DNA of 15,276 nucleotides from Acidobacteriota bacterium (GTDB lineage: Bacteria > Actinomycetota > Acidimicrobiia > Acidimicrobiales > SHLQ01). Positions 6,127 to 13,396 of this stretch are shown here, in pieces. Position numbers and translations under genes: made by a program. The DNA lies in the NCBI GenBank assembly GCA_022562835.1, contig JADFOM010000027.1, forward strand, positions 1 to 15,276, written 5' to 3'. Below the pieces are notes generated by a model that saw nothing but the letters and a program-made list of their open reading frames with translations, made no database searches and was not told the origin of the DNA. Each line of letters starts with the position of its first letter. Position 1 is the first letter of the stretch.

Positions 6127-6863
6127 GGGGATCGGGTATACCAAGAGATGTGGCGTGCGTCGCCACGGGTCCATTCACGGCCGGTCCAATCCGCGCAGCG
6201 TCGGGTGCTCTCCAGTCCGACGGCGTTGGCCAGTTCGTCGAGTTCGTCAGGCGACGCGTAATGCAAGATCCACGGTCGTAGTTGCACAACACCGTCAGCG
6301 ACCCCGATGTGTTGGCCGCGAATGACCTGTTCGTCGGGGTGCTGGACCGAGACGGTCAAGACCAACTCCGAGGTGTCGACGTCCGCGAAGCCGACACCGC
6401 CGATCGTGCTCTGCGATGGCGCTATCACAGCGCTGTCGACTACGAGAGATCCGCCCGGAGCCAAGGCAGCCGCACTCGAAACAAAACAGTTTCGTAACGC
6501 GGCACGGTCGGGGAGGTTAAACATCACGTTGAACGCCGCCACGACCAGCGCAAATCGAGCCGGGGCTACGGCGAATCGGGCCATGTCCGCCTCGAATGTA
6601 TGAATCCGGTCTGAACCTGGTTTGACGTGTAGCGCATTGAGCATGTCGCGCGAGGAGTCGAGTCCCCAGACCTCTGCGCCAGCTTCAGCCAACGCGAGAG
6701 CAATTCGACCCGTGCCAATCCCGAGTTCGAGGATCGGACCGGGAGTAGCTCCCAGCGCGGCGACGATTGGTTCGACTTTGTGGTGGGCGTACCAGGAGTC
6801 ATATACGTCGTAGAACGACCTGCCGTACGCCGCGGCCTCCTCCGAGCGGGTCTGGGGACTCAT
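6123..6863 (-). CDS. Class I SAM-dependent methyltransferase
   Basis: A 246-residue Rossmann-fold methyltransferase. After an N-terminal helix with YGRSFYDVYDSWYAHH, motif I is ILELGIGTGR (Gly48, Gly50, Gly52). The acidic end of strand 2 is GLDSSRDML (Asp69, expected to hold the SAM ribose). FEADMARF fits motif II/III, and LALVV/AFNVMFN-like residues give the post-I motif region. The N-terminal YDVYDSWY element resembles small-molecule methyltransferases of the Methyltransf_25 type. The substrate is unknown. ATG 6863 is preferred over GTG 6905 because a GACACT box lies 6 bases before it and similarity begins just after it. Its TGA overlaps the SRPBCC ATG. It diverges from the cysteine desulfurase gene, with 62 bases between the starts. 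Confidence 0.87.
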   Translation of the reverse strand: MSPQTRSEEAAAYGRSFYDVYDSWYAHHKVEPIVAALGATPGPILELGIGTGRIALALAEAGAEVWGLDSSRDMLNALHVKPGSDRIHTFEADMARFAVAPARFALVVAAFNVMFNLPDRAALRNCFVSSAAALAPGGSLVVDSAVIAPSQSTIGGVGFADVDTSELVLTVSVQHPDEQVIRGQHIGVADGVVQLRPWILHYASPDELDELANAVGLESTRRCADWTGREWTRGDARHISWYTRSP

Positions 6864-6869
6864 TGGATC

Positions 6870-6875
6870 AGTGTC
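6870..6875 (-). promoter_or_regulatory. Putative -10 box of methyltransferase operon
   Basis: Minus-strand GACACT, 6 bases before ATG 6863. It differs from TANNNT at the first base only, and the spacing is that of a leaderless promoter. Confidence 0.3.
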
Positions 6876-6912
6876 GCAGATGTCGCAAAGCTTCGGTGAG
6901 CTCACACAGCGG

Positions 6913-6918
6913 TAGCGT
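6913..6918 (+). promoter_or_regulatory. Putative -10 box of cysteine desulfurase - mnmA operon
   Basis: TAGCGT (TANNNT) lies 7 bases before ATG 6926, again predicting transcription from the start codon. No Shine-Dalgarno is seen between the two. Confidence 0.42.
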
Positions 6919-6925
6919 TGCGGTC

Positions 6926-8080
6926 ATGAGTGGGCAGCCAAGGCAGCGCGAAGACGCCTATCTCGACCACGCCGCGACCACCACGATGCGACCCGAGGCC
7001 ATCGAGGCGATGTTGCCCTGGATGACGAGTCACGTCGGAAATGCGTCAGGCGCGCACCGAGCAGCGCGGCTCGCCCGCGTGGCGATCGACGATGCCCGCG
7101 ATCTGATCGCTGATCTCATGGGGGGCGACTCCTCCGAGATCGTGTTCACATCGGGCGGCACCGAAGCCGACAACCTGGCTGTGTTTGGTGCAGCACAGGC
7201 CATAGGTGGTGCTGCGGTTGCGTCGACCGTTGAGCACCCGGCGGTGCTCGCTTGTGTCGAGGAGTTGGGCGGACGGCTTGTCGCCGTCGATCACCACGGC
7301 GTGCTGGACATTGACATGTTGGGGTCTGTGCTCGGTGAGCTGGATCGGACCGCGGTGGTCTCGGTCATGACCGCGAACAACGAGACAGGCGTTGTTCAAC
7401 CACTCGCCGAGATCGCCGCGGCCATCCGCTCAAAGGCACCTTCGGCAGTGTTACATACCGACGCGGTGCAAGCGTTCGGTTGGATCGAACCCGATGGTTA
7501 CGCCGACGCGGATCTTGTGTCGATCAGCGCACACAAGTTCGGCGGACCGCAAGGCGTCGGTTGTTTGCTCGCGCGTCGTCCGGTGGTCCCTCGTCAAGTT
7601 GGTGGCGGACAGGAACGAGAGCTGCGTAGTGGGACGCACAACGTTGCTGGCATCGTCGCGATGGCGACTGCGGCGATGGTGTGCGCCGAGCAGCGCGCCA
7701 ACACTGTTGAGCGTGTGAAATCGTTGCGTGATCGATTCGTTGATTCGGTAACAGCACTCGATGAGCGCGTCTCGCGCACACTGGGTGATTTCGATGTGCA
7801 AAACACACTTCCGGGTCATGCTCACGTGTGTGTCGAGGGCGTCGACAGCGAGACGTTCTTGTTGCTTCTCGAACGTGAGGGGGTGCTCGCAGCGGCCGCC
7901 TCGTCGTGTGCGAGTGGCGCACAGCAGAGTTCACACGTGCTGTCAGCAATGGGGGTCGAGGCGTCGCGTGCGCGCGGCGCACTGCGTTTCACTCTGGGCT
8001 GGAGCAGTACCGATGACGATGTCGACCGGGCGCTGGCCGGGTTCGAGTCGGTCCTTGAACACCTGTCGGTGACCCTATGA
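6926..8080 (+). CDS. iscS: Cysteine desulfurase (IscS/NifS-type)
   Basis: A 384-residue PLP enzyme of aminotransferase class V that takes sulfur from L-cysteine as an enzyme persulfide and passes it to acceptors. Landmarks in order are YLDHAATTT at the N-terminus, FTSGGTEADN, VEHPAV with His104 stacking on PLP, ANNETG, HTDAVQ with Asp179 and Gln182, SAHKFGGPQG with the Schiff-base Lys204, GGGQERELRSGTHN, and the mobile loop ASSCASG with the persulfide-forming Cys328, followed by SSHVL. The length is normal for the family. mnmA follows with a 4-base ATGA overlap, so its main job is probably tRNA 2-thiolation, as for actinobacterial desulfurases in this position. A role in Fe-S assembly with the nearby NifU-like protein is possible but unproven. 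The symbol iscS is a class-level assignment. Confidence 0.94.
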   Translation: MSGQPRQREDAYLDHAATTTMRPEAIEAMLPWMTSHVGNASGAHRAARLARVAIDDARDLIADLMGGDSSEIVFTSGGTEADNLAVFGAAQAIGGAAVASTVEHPAVLACVEELGGRLVAVDHHGVLDIDMLGSVLGELDRTAVVSVMTANNETGVVQPLAEIAAAIRSKAPSAVLHTDAVQAFGWIEPDGYADADLVSISAHKFGGPQGVGCLLARRPVVPRQVGGGQERELRSGTHNVAGIVAMATAAMVCAEQRANTVERVKSLRDRFVDSVTALDERVSRTLGDFDVQNTLPGHAHVCVEGVDSETFLLLLEREGVLAAAASSCASGAQQSSHVLSAMGVEASRARGALRFTLGWSSTDDDVDRALAGFESVLEHLSVTL

Positions 8081-9108
8081 GCGTGAGGGTGCTCGTCGCG
8101 ATGTCGGGTGGGGTTGACTCGTCGGTCGCGGCGGCGATGCTCGTCGATCAGGGCTACGACGTGACCGGCGTGACGTTGCGACTCTGGGGTGGCGAGGCCG
8201 ACCAGGGCTGTTGTTCGATCTCCGACGTGCACGACGCTCGTCGTGTGGCGGACCAGCTTGGTATCGACCACCACGTCTTCAACTTTTCTGAGGACTTCGA
8301 CCGCCATGTCGTCGAACCCTTCGCCCGCGATCATGCCGTGGGCAGGACCCCGAACCCATGTATCGAGTGCAATCGTCATCTCAAGTTCGACCTGCTCGTG
8401 GAGCGCGCTGACGTTCTGGGGTTTGAGAAGATTGCGACCGGTCACCACGCCAGGATCGTCGAGCGTTCAGCCGGCATTAGGCGGTTGCACCGTGGCGCGG
8501 ACCCAGCCAAGGATCAGTCCTATGTACTGGCGATGCTCGACCAGAGCACGCTCAGACGATGCCTGTTCCCGGTCGGCGATCTGCAGAAGACCGAGGTGCG
8601 AGAGCTCGCCGCGAGCGCTGGTCTGCGCACCGCGGCGAAGTCCGAGAGCCAGGACATATGTTTCATTCGATCCGATGAGGGTCGTTCGGGTTTTCTCGAG
8701 TCGCGGATCGATTTTCATCCGGGAGAGGTCGTCGATACCGACGGAAACCGCGTTGGCTCTGTGGAGGCGGTGCAGCTCGTCACGATCGGCCAACGCAAGG
8801 GACTTGGCGTAGCTGGTGGTGCCCCACCGCGATACGTCGTCGAGGTGGATCTACCCGCCGCACGAGTCACGGTGGGTTCGCTCGCCGACCTCGACTGCAA
8901 TTTCTCGTCGGTAGAGCGAATCGAGTGGTCACATCAACGCGTCGAGGGGATCTTGAGCGTGCAGAGTTCGGCGCATGGCGAGCCCGCTGCGGGCGTGGTC
9001 ACGTCAGATGAGGTCGAATGGATGTCCCCGCATCGCCGCATAGCGGCGGGCCAAAGCGTGGCGTTCTATGACGGCGATGACATCGTCGGTTCGGCTGTGG
9101 CGATCTAG
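8077..9108 (+). CDS. mnmA: tRNA-specific 2-thiouridylase MnmA
   Basis: A 343-residue enzyme that adenylates and then thiolates U34 of tRNA Lys, Glu and Gln (s2U34) using persulfide sulfur. The PP-loop SGGVDSS (10-16) binds ATP. NPCIECN (93-99) carries Cys98, equivalent to the nucleophile in the E. coli NPDILCN motif, with an extra Cys95 that makes a CxxC. GHHAR (122-126), DQSYVL (146-151), and SQDICFI with the second catalytic Cys195 follow, then GQRKGLGV and a C-terminal beta-barrel part. The ATG overlaps the desulfurase stop by ATGA, tying sulfur donor and acceptor in one operon. It converges on the multi-span membrane protein gene, with 50 bases between the stops. The function is confident; whether the CxxC binds a metal cluster is open. 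Confidence 0.96.
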   Translation: MSVRVLVAMSGGVDSSVAAAMLVDQGYDVTGVTLRLWGGEADQGCCSISDVHDARRVADQLGIDHHVFNFSEDFDRHVVEPFARDHAVGRTPNPCIECNRHLKFDLLVERADVLGFEKIATGHHARIVERSAGIRRLHRGADPAKDQSYVLAMLDQSTLRRCLFPVGDLQKTEVRELAASAGLRTAAKSESQDICFIRSDEGRSGFLESRIDFHPGEVVDTDGNRVGSVEAVQLVTIGQRKGLGVAGGAPPRYVVEVDLPAARVTVGSLADLDCNFSSVERIEWSHQRVEGILSVQSSAHGEPAAGVVTSDEVEWMSPHRRIAAGQSVAFYDGDDIVGSAVAI

Positions 9109-9158
9109 TGATCGGTGTTTGCCGACGTGACACGTTCGGACGCGTTGAGAGACTTGCC
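9109..9158. other. Short convergent intergenic gap, no clear terminator
   Basis: Fifty bases between the stops of mnmA and the membrane protein. The only structure I see is the odd palindrome ACGTGACACGT at 9125-9135, too tight to fold as a hairpin and without a T run. Confidence 0.3.
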
Positions 9159-10019
9159 CTAGGCCGTTCTGAATCCGCGTTTGGTGGCTTCGCGGAGCGT
9201 CAAGGCCGCCAGGCTCGGTGTGACTATCACCGAGGAGAGTTCGCGGATTCCACCAGGCTGACCCGACAGGTTCATCGCGACCGGTGGATCGAACTCGATC
9301 AGCAGCGCAAGACCGGTCGCGGATGCCGTCAGATCGATGGCGTCGGTCTCGCTTGGACAAGGACCGATCGAGGTGGCGACGGCGCGGCGCACGAGCACCG
9401 GCTCAACTAGGCAGAGGTGATCGTGGATGACAAGACCGGCGGGCACGAACACCAACCAGCGCTGGCTTAGGGCATGCAGGGCCCGGGCGGAGATCCATCC
9501 GGCGCCCGCACCCAAAACAACAGCGACGGCGCCTAGGACCCACTGCTCTGATGCCAGCAAAAGGGGGCCCGTCACGATCGCCGCGATCAGTACCCCAAAT
9601 GCAAGCGGGACAAAGATGAGCGCGTAGAGCGTCGGGGTGCGCAACGCCACGCGTCGTTCATTTCCATACGACGAACCGTCGATAAAGCGGTCGCCAACCA
9701 GTGAAGTCGACGCGATGACTGCACAGATCGTGCAGGTCGTTACGCCGATCACGCCTGCCGCGGTCAGGTCATTGGCCATTGCGATAGCGACACCGATGAC
9801 CGCGCCACCTGCAGTACCCACCCTCATCGGTATGAGCGTTTCGACGCGGGGTACCGACATTGCGACGAAGACCAATGCCCAAAGCACCCAGGATCCCAGG
9901 GTCCCGGTTAACTCCACCGGGCGAGAGCGGCCATCGAAAGCGTCTGCGATCGCCTCACCGAGTGTGAACGGCAAGCTCAGCCACAGCACCCGCATCACCC
10001 ATGTCGCTGCGGTTGTCAT
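9159..10019 (-). CDS. Multi-span membrane protein of unknown function
   Basis: From ATG 10019 this is a 286-residue protein I do not recognise. Hydrophobic stretches near residues 8-20, 42-56, 68-82, 87-106, 130-151 and 158-178 suggest about five or six membrane spans, with two adjacent pairs. The C-terminal third (about 187-286) is soluble and strand-rich, starting RWLVFVPAGLVIHDHLCL, which resembles the opening of a PH-like (bPH2) membrane-associated domain; this is a tentative reading. The frame runs on to 10139, but that extension is non-hydrophobic, Arg/Pro-rich, and overlaps the start of ligA. A TAGTCT box 8 bases before ATG 10019 supports the shorter start. It diverges from ligA, with 92 bases between them. 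There is no visible catalytic motif. Confidence 0.72.
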   Translation of the reverse strand: MTTAATWVMRVLWLSLPFTLGEAIADAFDGRSRPVELTGTLGSWVLWALVFVAMSVPRVETLIPMRVGTAGGAVIGVAIAMANDLTAAGVIGVTTCTICAVIASTSLVGDRFIDGSSYGNERRVALRTPTLYALIFVPLAFGVLIAAIVTGPLLLASEQWVLGAVAVVLGAGAGWISARALHALSQRWLVFVPAGLVIHDHLCLVEPVLVRRAVATSIGPCPSETDAIDLTASATGLALLIEFDPPVAMNLSGQPGGIRELSSVIVTPSLAALTLREATKRGFRTA

Positions 10020-10027
10020 CAGGCCAA

Positions 10028-10033
10028 AGACTA
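10028..10033 (-). promoter_or_regulatory. Putative -10 box of membrane protein gene
   Basis: Minus-strand TAGTCT (TANNNT) lies 8 bases before ATG 10019, supporting a near-leaderless mRNA and the shorter start. Confidence 0.4.
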
Positions 10034-10096
10034 GTGGTGCCGCATTGGAAACCGGGCTGGAAGCCCATCGAATCCCGCATGGGTCCGAGCGGGCAA

Positions 10097-10102
10097 TATG
10101 CT
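10097..10102 (+). promoter_or_regulatory. Putative -10 box of ligA
   Basis: TATGCT (TANNNT) lies 9 bases before ATG 10112, so the leader would be 0-3 bases long. It supports 10112 over the upstream open frame and over ATG 10121. Confidence 0.4.
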
Positions 10103-10111
10103 CCGCAGGCA

Positions 10112-12166
10112 ATGGCAAGCATGGACGAAGTCTCCGCACGCGTCGACGAGCTGCGATCGCTGATAGATCGTCATGATGTCGCCTATTTCGAACAGGACGC
10201 GCCGACGATCGCCGATCCCGACTACGACGGGTTGGTTCGCGAACTCGCGGAGCTCGAATCCAGACATCCTGAGCTCGCCGTCGACACCGGCGCGGGCCAT
10301 CGTGTCGGAGCCCGCCCTAGCGAGGCGTTCGCTCCTGTCAGCCATGCCGTGTCGATGATGTCGCTCGACAAGGCCTTCGATCAAGATGAGCTGACCGGAT
10401 GGTATGACCGCGTCCTGCGCCGATTGGACGGCAATGAAGTCGGCCCGCTGACCTGCGAACTGAAATTTGATGGCCTGGCCGTATCGGTCCGCTACGAGAA
10501 CGGTGAGATGGTCAGGGCGGCAACTCGCGGCGACGGCCGCACGGGCGAGGACGTTTCCGCCAATGTAGAGACGATTGCGGATCTGCCAAAGAGGCTCGGT
10601 CCAGATGCCCCGTCGTTGATCGAGGTGCGAGGCGAGGTCTACCTGAAGCTGTCGAGCTTTGCTGCCCTCAACGAGATGGTTGTTGCGATCGGTCAGGCAC
10701 CGTACGTGAATCCCCGCAACGCCGCAGCGGGTTCGCTGCGCCAGAAGAATGCGGCGGTCACCGCGACCCGCAACCTGTCCTTCTTCAGCTATCAAATGGG
10801 CGAGGTCGACGGCGTGCCGCAGTTTGGGTCTCACCACGAGAGCCTTCAATATCTCGCCTCGCTTGGGTTGCCGGTGAACGAGCACGCGGAGACGGTCGCG
10901 TCGATGGATGGAGTGTCGGACTACATCGAACGTTTCCGACTGATGCGCCATGACCTCGACTACGAGTTCGACGGTGTGGTCATAAAGATCGATGACCTAG
11001 CGACCCAGGGCCGTCTCGGCGCGACGAGCCGGGCCCCGCGCTGGGCGGTCGCCTACAAACTTCCTCCCGAGGAGCGCACGACGAAACTTCTCGATATCCA
11101 CGTTTCGATAGGACCATCCGGTCGGGCGACACCTTTTGCTCGGCTCGAGCCGGTGTTCGTCGGGGGAGTGACGGTCTCGACGGCAACGCTGCACAACGAG
11201 GACCAAGTCTTGGCGAAAGATGTGCGGCCCGGCGACACCGTTGTTGTGCGCCGGGCCGGCGACGTTATTCCCGAGGTGGTCGGTCCCGTGCTCGCGGATC
11301 GAGTGAAAGCTTCCAAGCCGTGGAAGTTTCCGACGAACTGCCCGATCTGCGATCAACCGCTCGAACGCGTGGAGGACATGGCCGCGACGGCCTGTGTGAA
11401 CGTGAGTTGTCCGCGTCAAATACGTGGGAGGATCGAACACTTCGTCTCCCGCGGCGCAATGGATATCGAAGGCTTCGGCGAGAGTCGGGTCGACCTATTC
11501 GTGACCGCAGGTCTGCTCGGGGACGTGTCGGACATCTATTCGTTCGACCTCGAGGCGGTACGCGAGATGGAAGGCTTCGGCGATCTGTCCGTGCAGAACC
11601 TTCGACTCGCCATCGCCGAGTCGCGTGCGCGGCCCCTGGGTAACCTTCTGTTCGGACTGCGCATCCCCCACGTGGGGTCAACCAATGGCGACCTGTTGGC
11701 GACTTCTTTTGGGTCGATGGAAGCGTTGCTCAGCGCGGACGAGGAAGCGATCGCGGCGATCGACGGGGTGGGACCGATCATCGCTCGAAGCGTGTTCTTG
11801 TGGCTTTCCAACCCGGGTAATCGCGAGATCATCGGACGATTGCGAGATGCGGGCGTCAACTTCACTGGTCCCGCTCGCAGCGAGCTGGCGCCGATTCTCG
11901 AAGGAATGTCGATAGTTGTCACCGGAGCCCTCGAAGGGTTTAGTCGAGATGACGCCGCGGCCGCGGTGTCCGATCGCGGGGGCAAGTCACCGGGTTCGGT
12001 GTCAAAGAAGACAACGGCGCTGGTTGTAGGCGAATCGCCCGGCGCGTCCAAGCTGTCCAAGGCCGAAGATTTCGGGATACCGATTCTCGACGAGGCCGAG
12101 TTCTCCACGCTGCTCAAGACGGGCGTGGTGCCAGCCAAGACAGAGGAAGAAGGCGAAACGCCATGA
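10112..12166 (+). CDS. ligA: NAD-dependent DNA ligase LigA
   Basis: A complete 684-residue NAD-dependent ligase that seals nicks in replication and repair. Domains in order: Ia (residues 1 to about 70, with YFEQDAPTIADPDYDGL, the NMN-binding region); the adenylation domain with SLDKAF (84-89) and ELKFDG carrying the AMP-accepting Lys118; TRGDG (138-142); EVRGE (171-175); NPRNAAAGSLRQ (200-211); DGVVIKID (287-294) and WAVAYKLPPEE (311-321); an OB fold; a zinc finger with Cys410, Cys413, Cys428 and Cys433; helix-hairpin-helix repeats (FGESRVDLF, DGVGPIIARSV); and a BRCT domain from about 592 to 672. ATG 10112 gives the usual family length and follows a TATGCT box. The HAD-like gene overlaps the stop by ATGA. 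It diverges from the membrane protein gene. Confidence 0.97.
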   Translation: MASMDEVSARVDELRSLIDRHDVAYFEQDAPTIADPDYDGLVRELAELESRHPELAVDTGAGHRVGARPSEAFAPVSHAVSMMSLDKAFDQDELTGWYDRVLRRLDGNEVGPLTCELKFDGLAVSVRYENGEMVRAATRGDGRTGEDVSANVETIADLPKRLGPDAPSLIEVRGEVYLKLSSFAALNEMVVAIGQAPYVNPRNAAAGSLRQKNAAVTATRNLSFFSYQMGEVDGVPQFGSHHESLQYLASLGLPVNEHAETVASMDGVSDYIERFRLMRHDLDYEFDGVVIKIDDLATQGRLGATSRAPRWAVAYKLPPEERTTKLLDIHVSIGPSGRATPFARLEPVFVGGVTVSTATLHNEDQVLAKDVRPGDTVVVRRAGDVIPEVVGPVLADRVKASKPWKFPTNCPICDQPLERVEDMAATACVNVSCPRQIRGRIEHFVSRGAMDIEGFGESRVDLFVTAGLLGDVSDIYSFDLEAVREMEGFGDLSVQNLRLAIAESRARPLGNLLFGLRIPHVGSTNGDLLATSFGSMEALLSADEEAIAAIDGVGPIIARSVFLWLSNPGNREIIGRLRDAGVNFTGPARSELAPILEGMSIVVTGALEGFSRDDAAAAVSDRGGKSPGSVSKKTTALVVGESPGASKLSKAEDFGIPILDEAEFSTLLKTGVVPAKTEEEGETP

Positions 12167-12813
12167 CGGCGAGTACCGATGCAGTGTTCTGGGATATGGG
12201 CGGGGTGTTTACGGCATCACCATTTCACGCCGTAGCGGCGCATGCGTCCGAACTGGGGTTGCGCGGTGAGGAACTGATCGAGATTGTGTTTGGTCCGTAC
12301 CACGCCGATACCGATCACGCCTGGCATCGACTCGAACGCGGTGAGATCAGCCTCGAAGAGACGATGGTCGCCATCGGCGTAGATTTCGCGTCGCGCGACG
12401 TGGAATTCGCGCCGGCGGACTTTTTCGGGTGGATGTCGGTGACAGCCGATGACGATCGGCGCGTCCGTGTGGTTGACGAGATCGTCTCGCTCCGGGCGGA
12501 GGGGATTCGCCATGCGATGATCACCAACAACATCGCGGAGGCTAGGGGTCGATGGGGCAAGGGCTGGGGTCTTGAGGATCACATCGAGGTTCTCATCGAC
12601 TCGTCGGAGGTCGGCATGCGCAAACCTAATCCAGCCATCTACACGCTGGCGATGAGCCGGATGGAGTTAGACGATCCGGCTCGGGTGATCTTTGTCGACG
12701 ACTTTCCATCGAACGTGGAAGCGGCGCGGTCTGTGGGTATGCGCGGGGTAATCGTGCAGGACGACGATATCGACACGGCGCTGAGCGAGCTGCGTACGAT
12801 GATCGACAGCTGA
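12163..12813 (+). CDS. HAD-superfamily protein with DxG motif I
   Basis: A 216-residue HAD-IA-like protein. Motif I reads VFWDMGGVFT, keeping the nucleophile Asp11 but with Gly13 where most phosphatases have the acid/base Asp. A helical cap follows (about 20-90). Motif II is MITNN (Thr121), motif III MRKPNPAIY (Lys154), and motif IV VIFVDDFPSN (Asp179, Asp180). The DxGGV form together with the sequence after it resembles the soluble epoxide hydrolase N-terminal/ACAD10-like HAD branch. A phosphatase is the usual annotation, but loss of the second Asp may weaken phosphate turnover or mark another reaction. The ATG overlaps the ligA stop (ATGA), so it is co-translated with ligA; no functional link is known to me. 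It converges on the 136-residue membrane protein across a palindromic repeat. Confidence 0.85.
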   Translation: MTASTDAVFWDMGGVFTASPFHAVAAHASELGLRGEELIEIVFGPYHADTDHAWHRLERGEISLEETMVAIGVDFASRDVEFAPADFFGWMSVTADDDRRVRVVDEIVSLRAEGIRHAMITNNIAEARGRWGKGWGLEDHIEVLIDSSEVGMRKPNPAIYTLAMSRMELDDPARVIFVDDFPSNVEAARSVGMRGVIVQDDDIDTALSELRTMIDS

Positions 12814-12843
12814 ACCGGCGGTTTGCGCAGCCCAACCGATCTT

Positions 12844-12894
12844 GGTGTCAGACACCGGGCTTGTGTTCGCGCAATGCGCTCGGTGTCTGACACC
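12844..12894. repeat. REP-like palindromic repeat pair
   Basis: Two 13-mers, GGTGTCAGACACC (12844-12856) and GGTGTCTGACACC (12882-12894), are reverse complements of each other, and each is itself a palindrome around one central base. As RNA the arms extend to a 17-bp stem (12844-12860 with 12878-12894, one G-U pair) around a 17-base loop. It stands in the 143-base gap between the convergent HAD and membrane-protein genes, which otherwise shows no coding sequence. GTGTC-AGACAC palindromes of this kind are typical of REP/RAYT-type dispersed repeats. A bidirectional transcription stop is a compatible second role. Confidence 0.75.
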
Positions 12895-12956
12895 GTGGCT
12901 TGCGTTCTGCGCATGAGCGACGCCGAAGGCCACCGCAATGTTGCTCGCAGCTTGTA

Positions 12957-13367
12957 TCAGGTCACTTCGAAGCACCAATTGATGGTTTCTGACTCGCCGT
13001 CGCCGAGCTGGGTCTTCCAATAGGTAGCGAGAACGCAGTTCTGGCCGGGATCGAGGGCTTCGAATACCTTGTCGGGGCCGGGACGGAATAGTACGAGGTT
13101 GAGTGCCTCGGTGATGGTGATGTCCGCATCGGGAATCGGTACGCCGTTGATGTTGAGACGGCCCGAATAGCCAGGCGCAAGATCGACGCCCACCTGATCC
13201 TGACTCAGGATCTCACTGGCCCGCTGAGGGATGATGTCCTCCAGTGCCTCGTTCGACGTGACTGCAAGATCCGAGTCATCCTCGGTTCGGTTCCAGTAGG
13301 CCACAACGATCAGGCTGAGAGCCACCAACAGGGCCGCGGTTATCGCAATCTTCTCTTTGACGCTCAT
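12957..13367 (-). CDS. Single-span membrane-anchored protein of unknown function
   Basis: From ATG 13367 this is a 136-residue protein: MSVKEKIAI, one membrane span (about residues 8-24, ITAALLVALSLIVVAYW), then an acidic extracytoplasmic part. That part has a polar linker (NRTEDDSDLAVTSNE), a strand-rich segment with SGRLNINGVPIPDADI, and a C-terminal region with two cysteines, C111 (PGQNCVLATYW) and C132 (NWCFEV), that could form a disulfide outside the cell. I do not recognise the family. The frame is open to 13466, but that extension is Arg/Pro-rich, lacks features, and would cover the start of the kinase gene. A GAGAG stretch 7 bases before the ATG is a possible Shine-Dalgarno. It starts back to back with the PASTA kinase gene, 29 bases apart, which hints at shared regulation. 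Confidence 0.75.
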   Translation of the reverse strand: MSVKEKIAITAALLVALSLIVVAYWNRTEDDSDLAVTSNEALEDIIPQRASEILSQDQVGVDLAPGYSGRLNINGVPIPDADITITEALNLVLFRPGPDKVFEALDPGQNCVLATYWKTQLGDGESETINWCFEVT

Positions 13368-13383
13368 GAGGGCACTCTCGCTG

Positions 13384-13389
13384 TAATCT
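13384..13389 (+). promoter_or_regulatory. Putative -10 box of kinase gene
   Basis: TAATCT (TANNNT) lies 7 bases before GTG 13397. A TTGACG at 13357-13362 could be a -35 box, but the 21-base spacer is long. The short shared region with the divergent gene makes this the likely promoter. Confidence 0.4.
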
Positions 13390-13396
13390 TTGGGCC

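Noticed and set aside
7522..8448. Several antisense frames over the desulfurase and mnmA genes
   Set aside because: Arg/His/Thr-rich translations without domains, explained by codon bias of the plus-strand genes.
4537..9108. A complete Fe-S assembly (isc/suf/nif) operon
   Set aside because: The NifU-like and desulfurase genes are in different units separated by rhomboid and minus-strand genes, and no scaffold IscU/SufU, SufBCD or ferredoxin is present; the desulfurase is coupled to mnmA instead.
9125..9135. ACGTGACACGT as a terminator hairpin between mnmA and the membrane protein gene
   Set aside because: The centre is a single base, so no stable RNA loop can form, and no T run follows.
10020..10139. 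N-terminal extension of the multi-span membrane protein
   Set aside because: The residues are polar and Arg/Pro-rich and would overlap the ligA start; ATG 10019 has a TAGTCT box at the usual spacing.
12825..12912. GCGCAG (12825) and CTGCGC (12907) as outer arms of the REP-like element
   Set aside because: A 6-base match in GC-rich DNA over 88 bases is expected by chance; the 13-mer arms stand without it.
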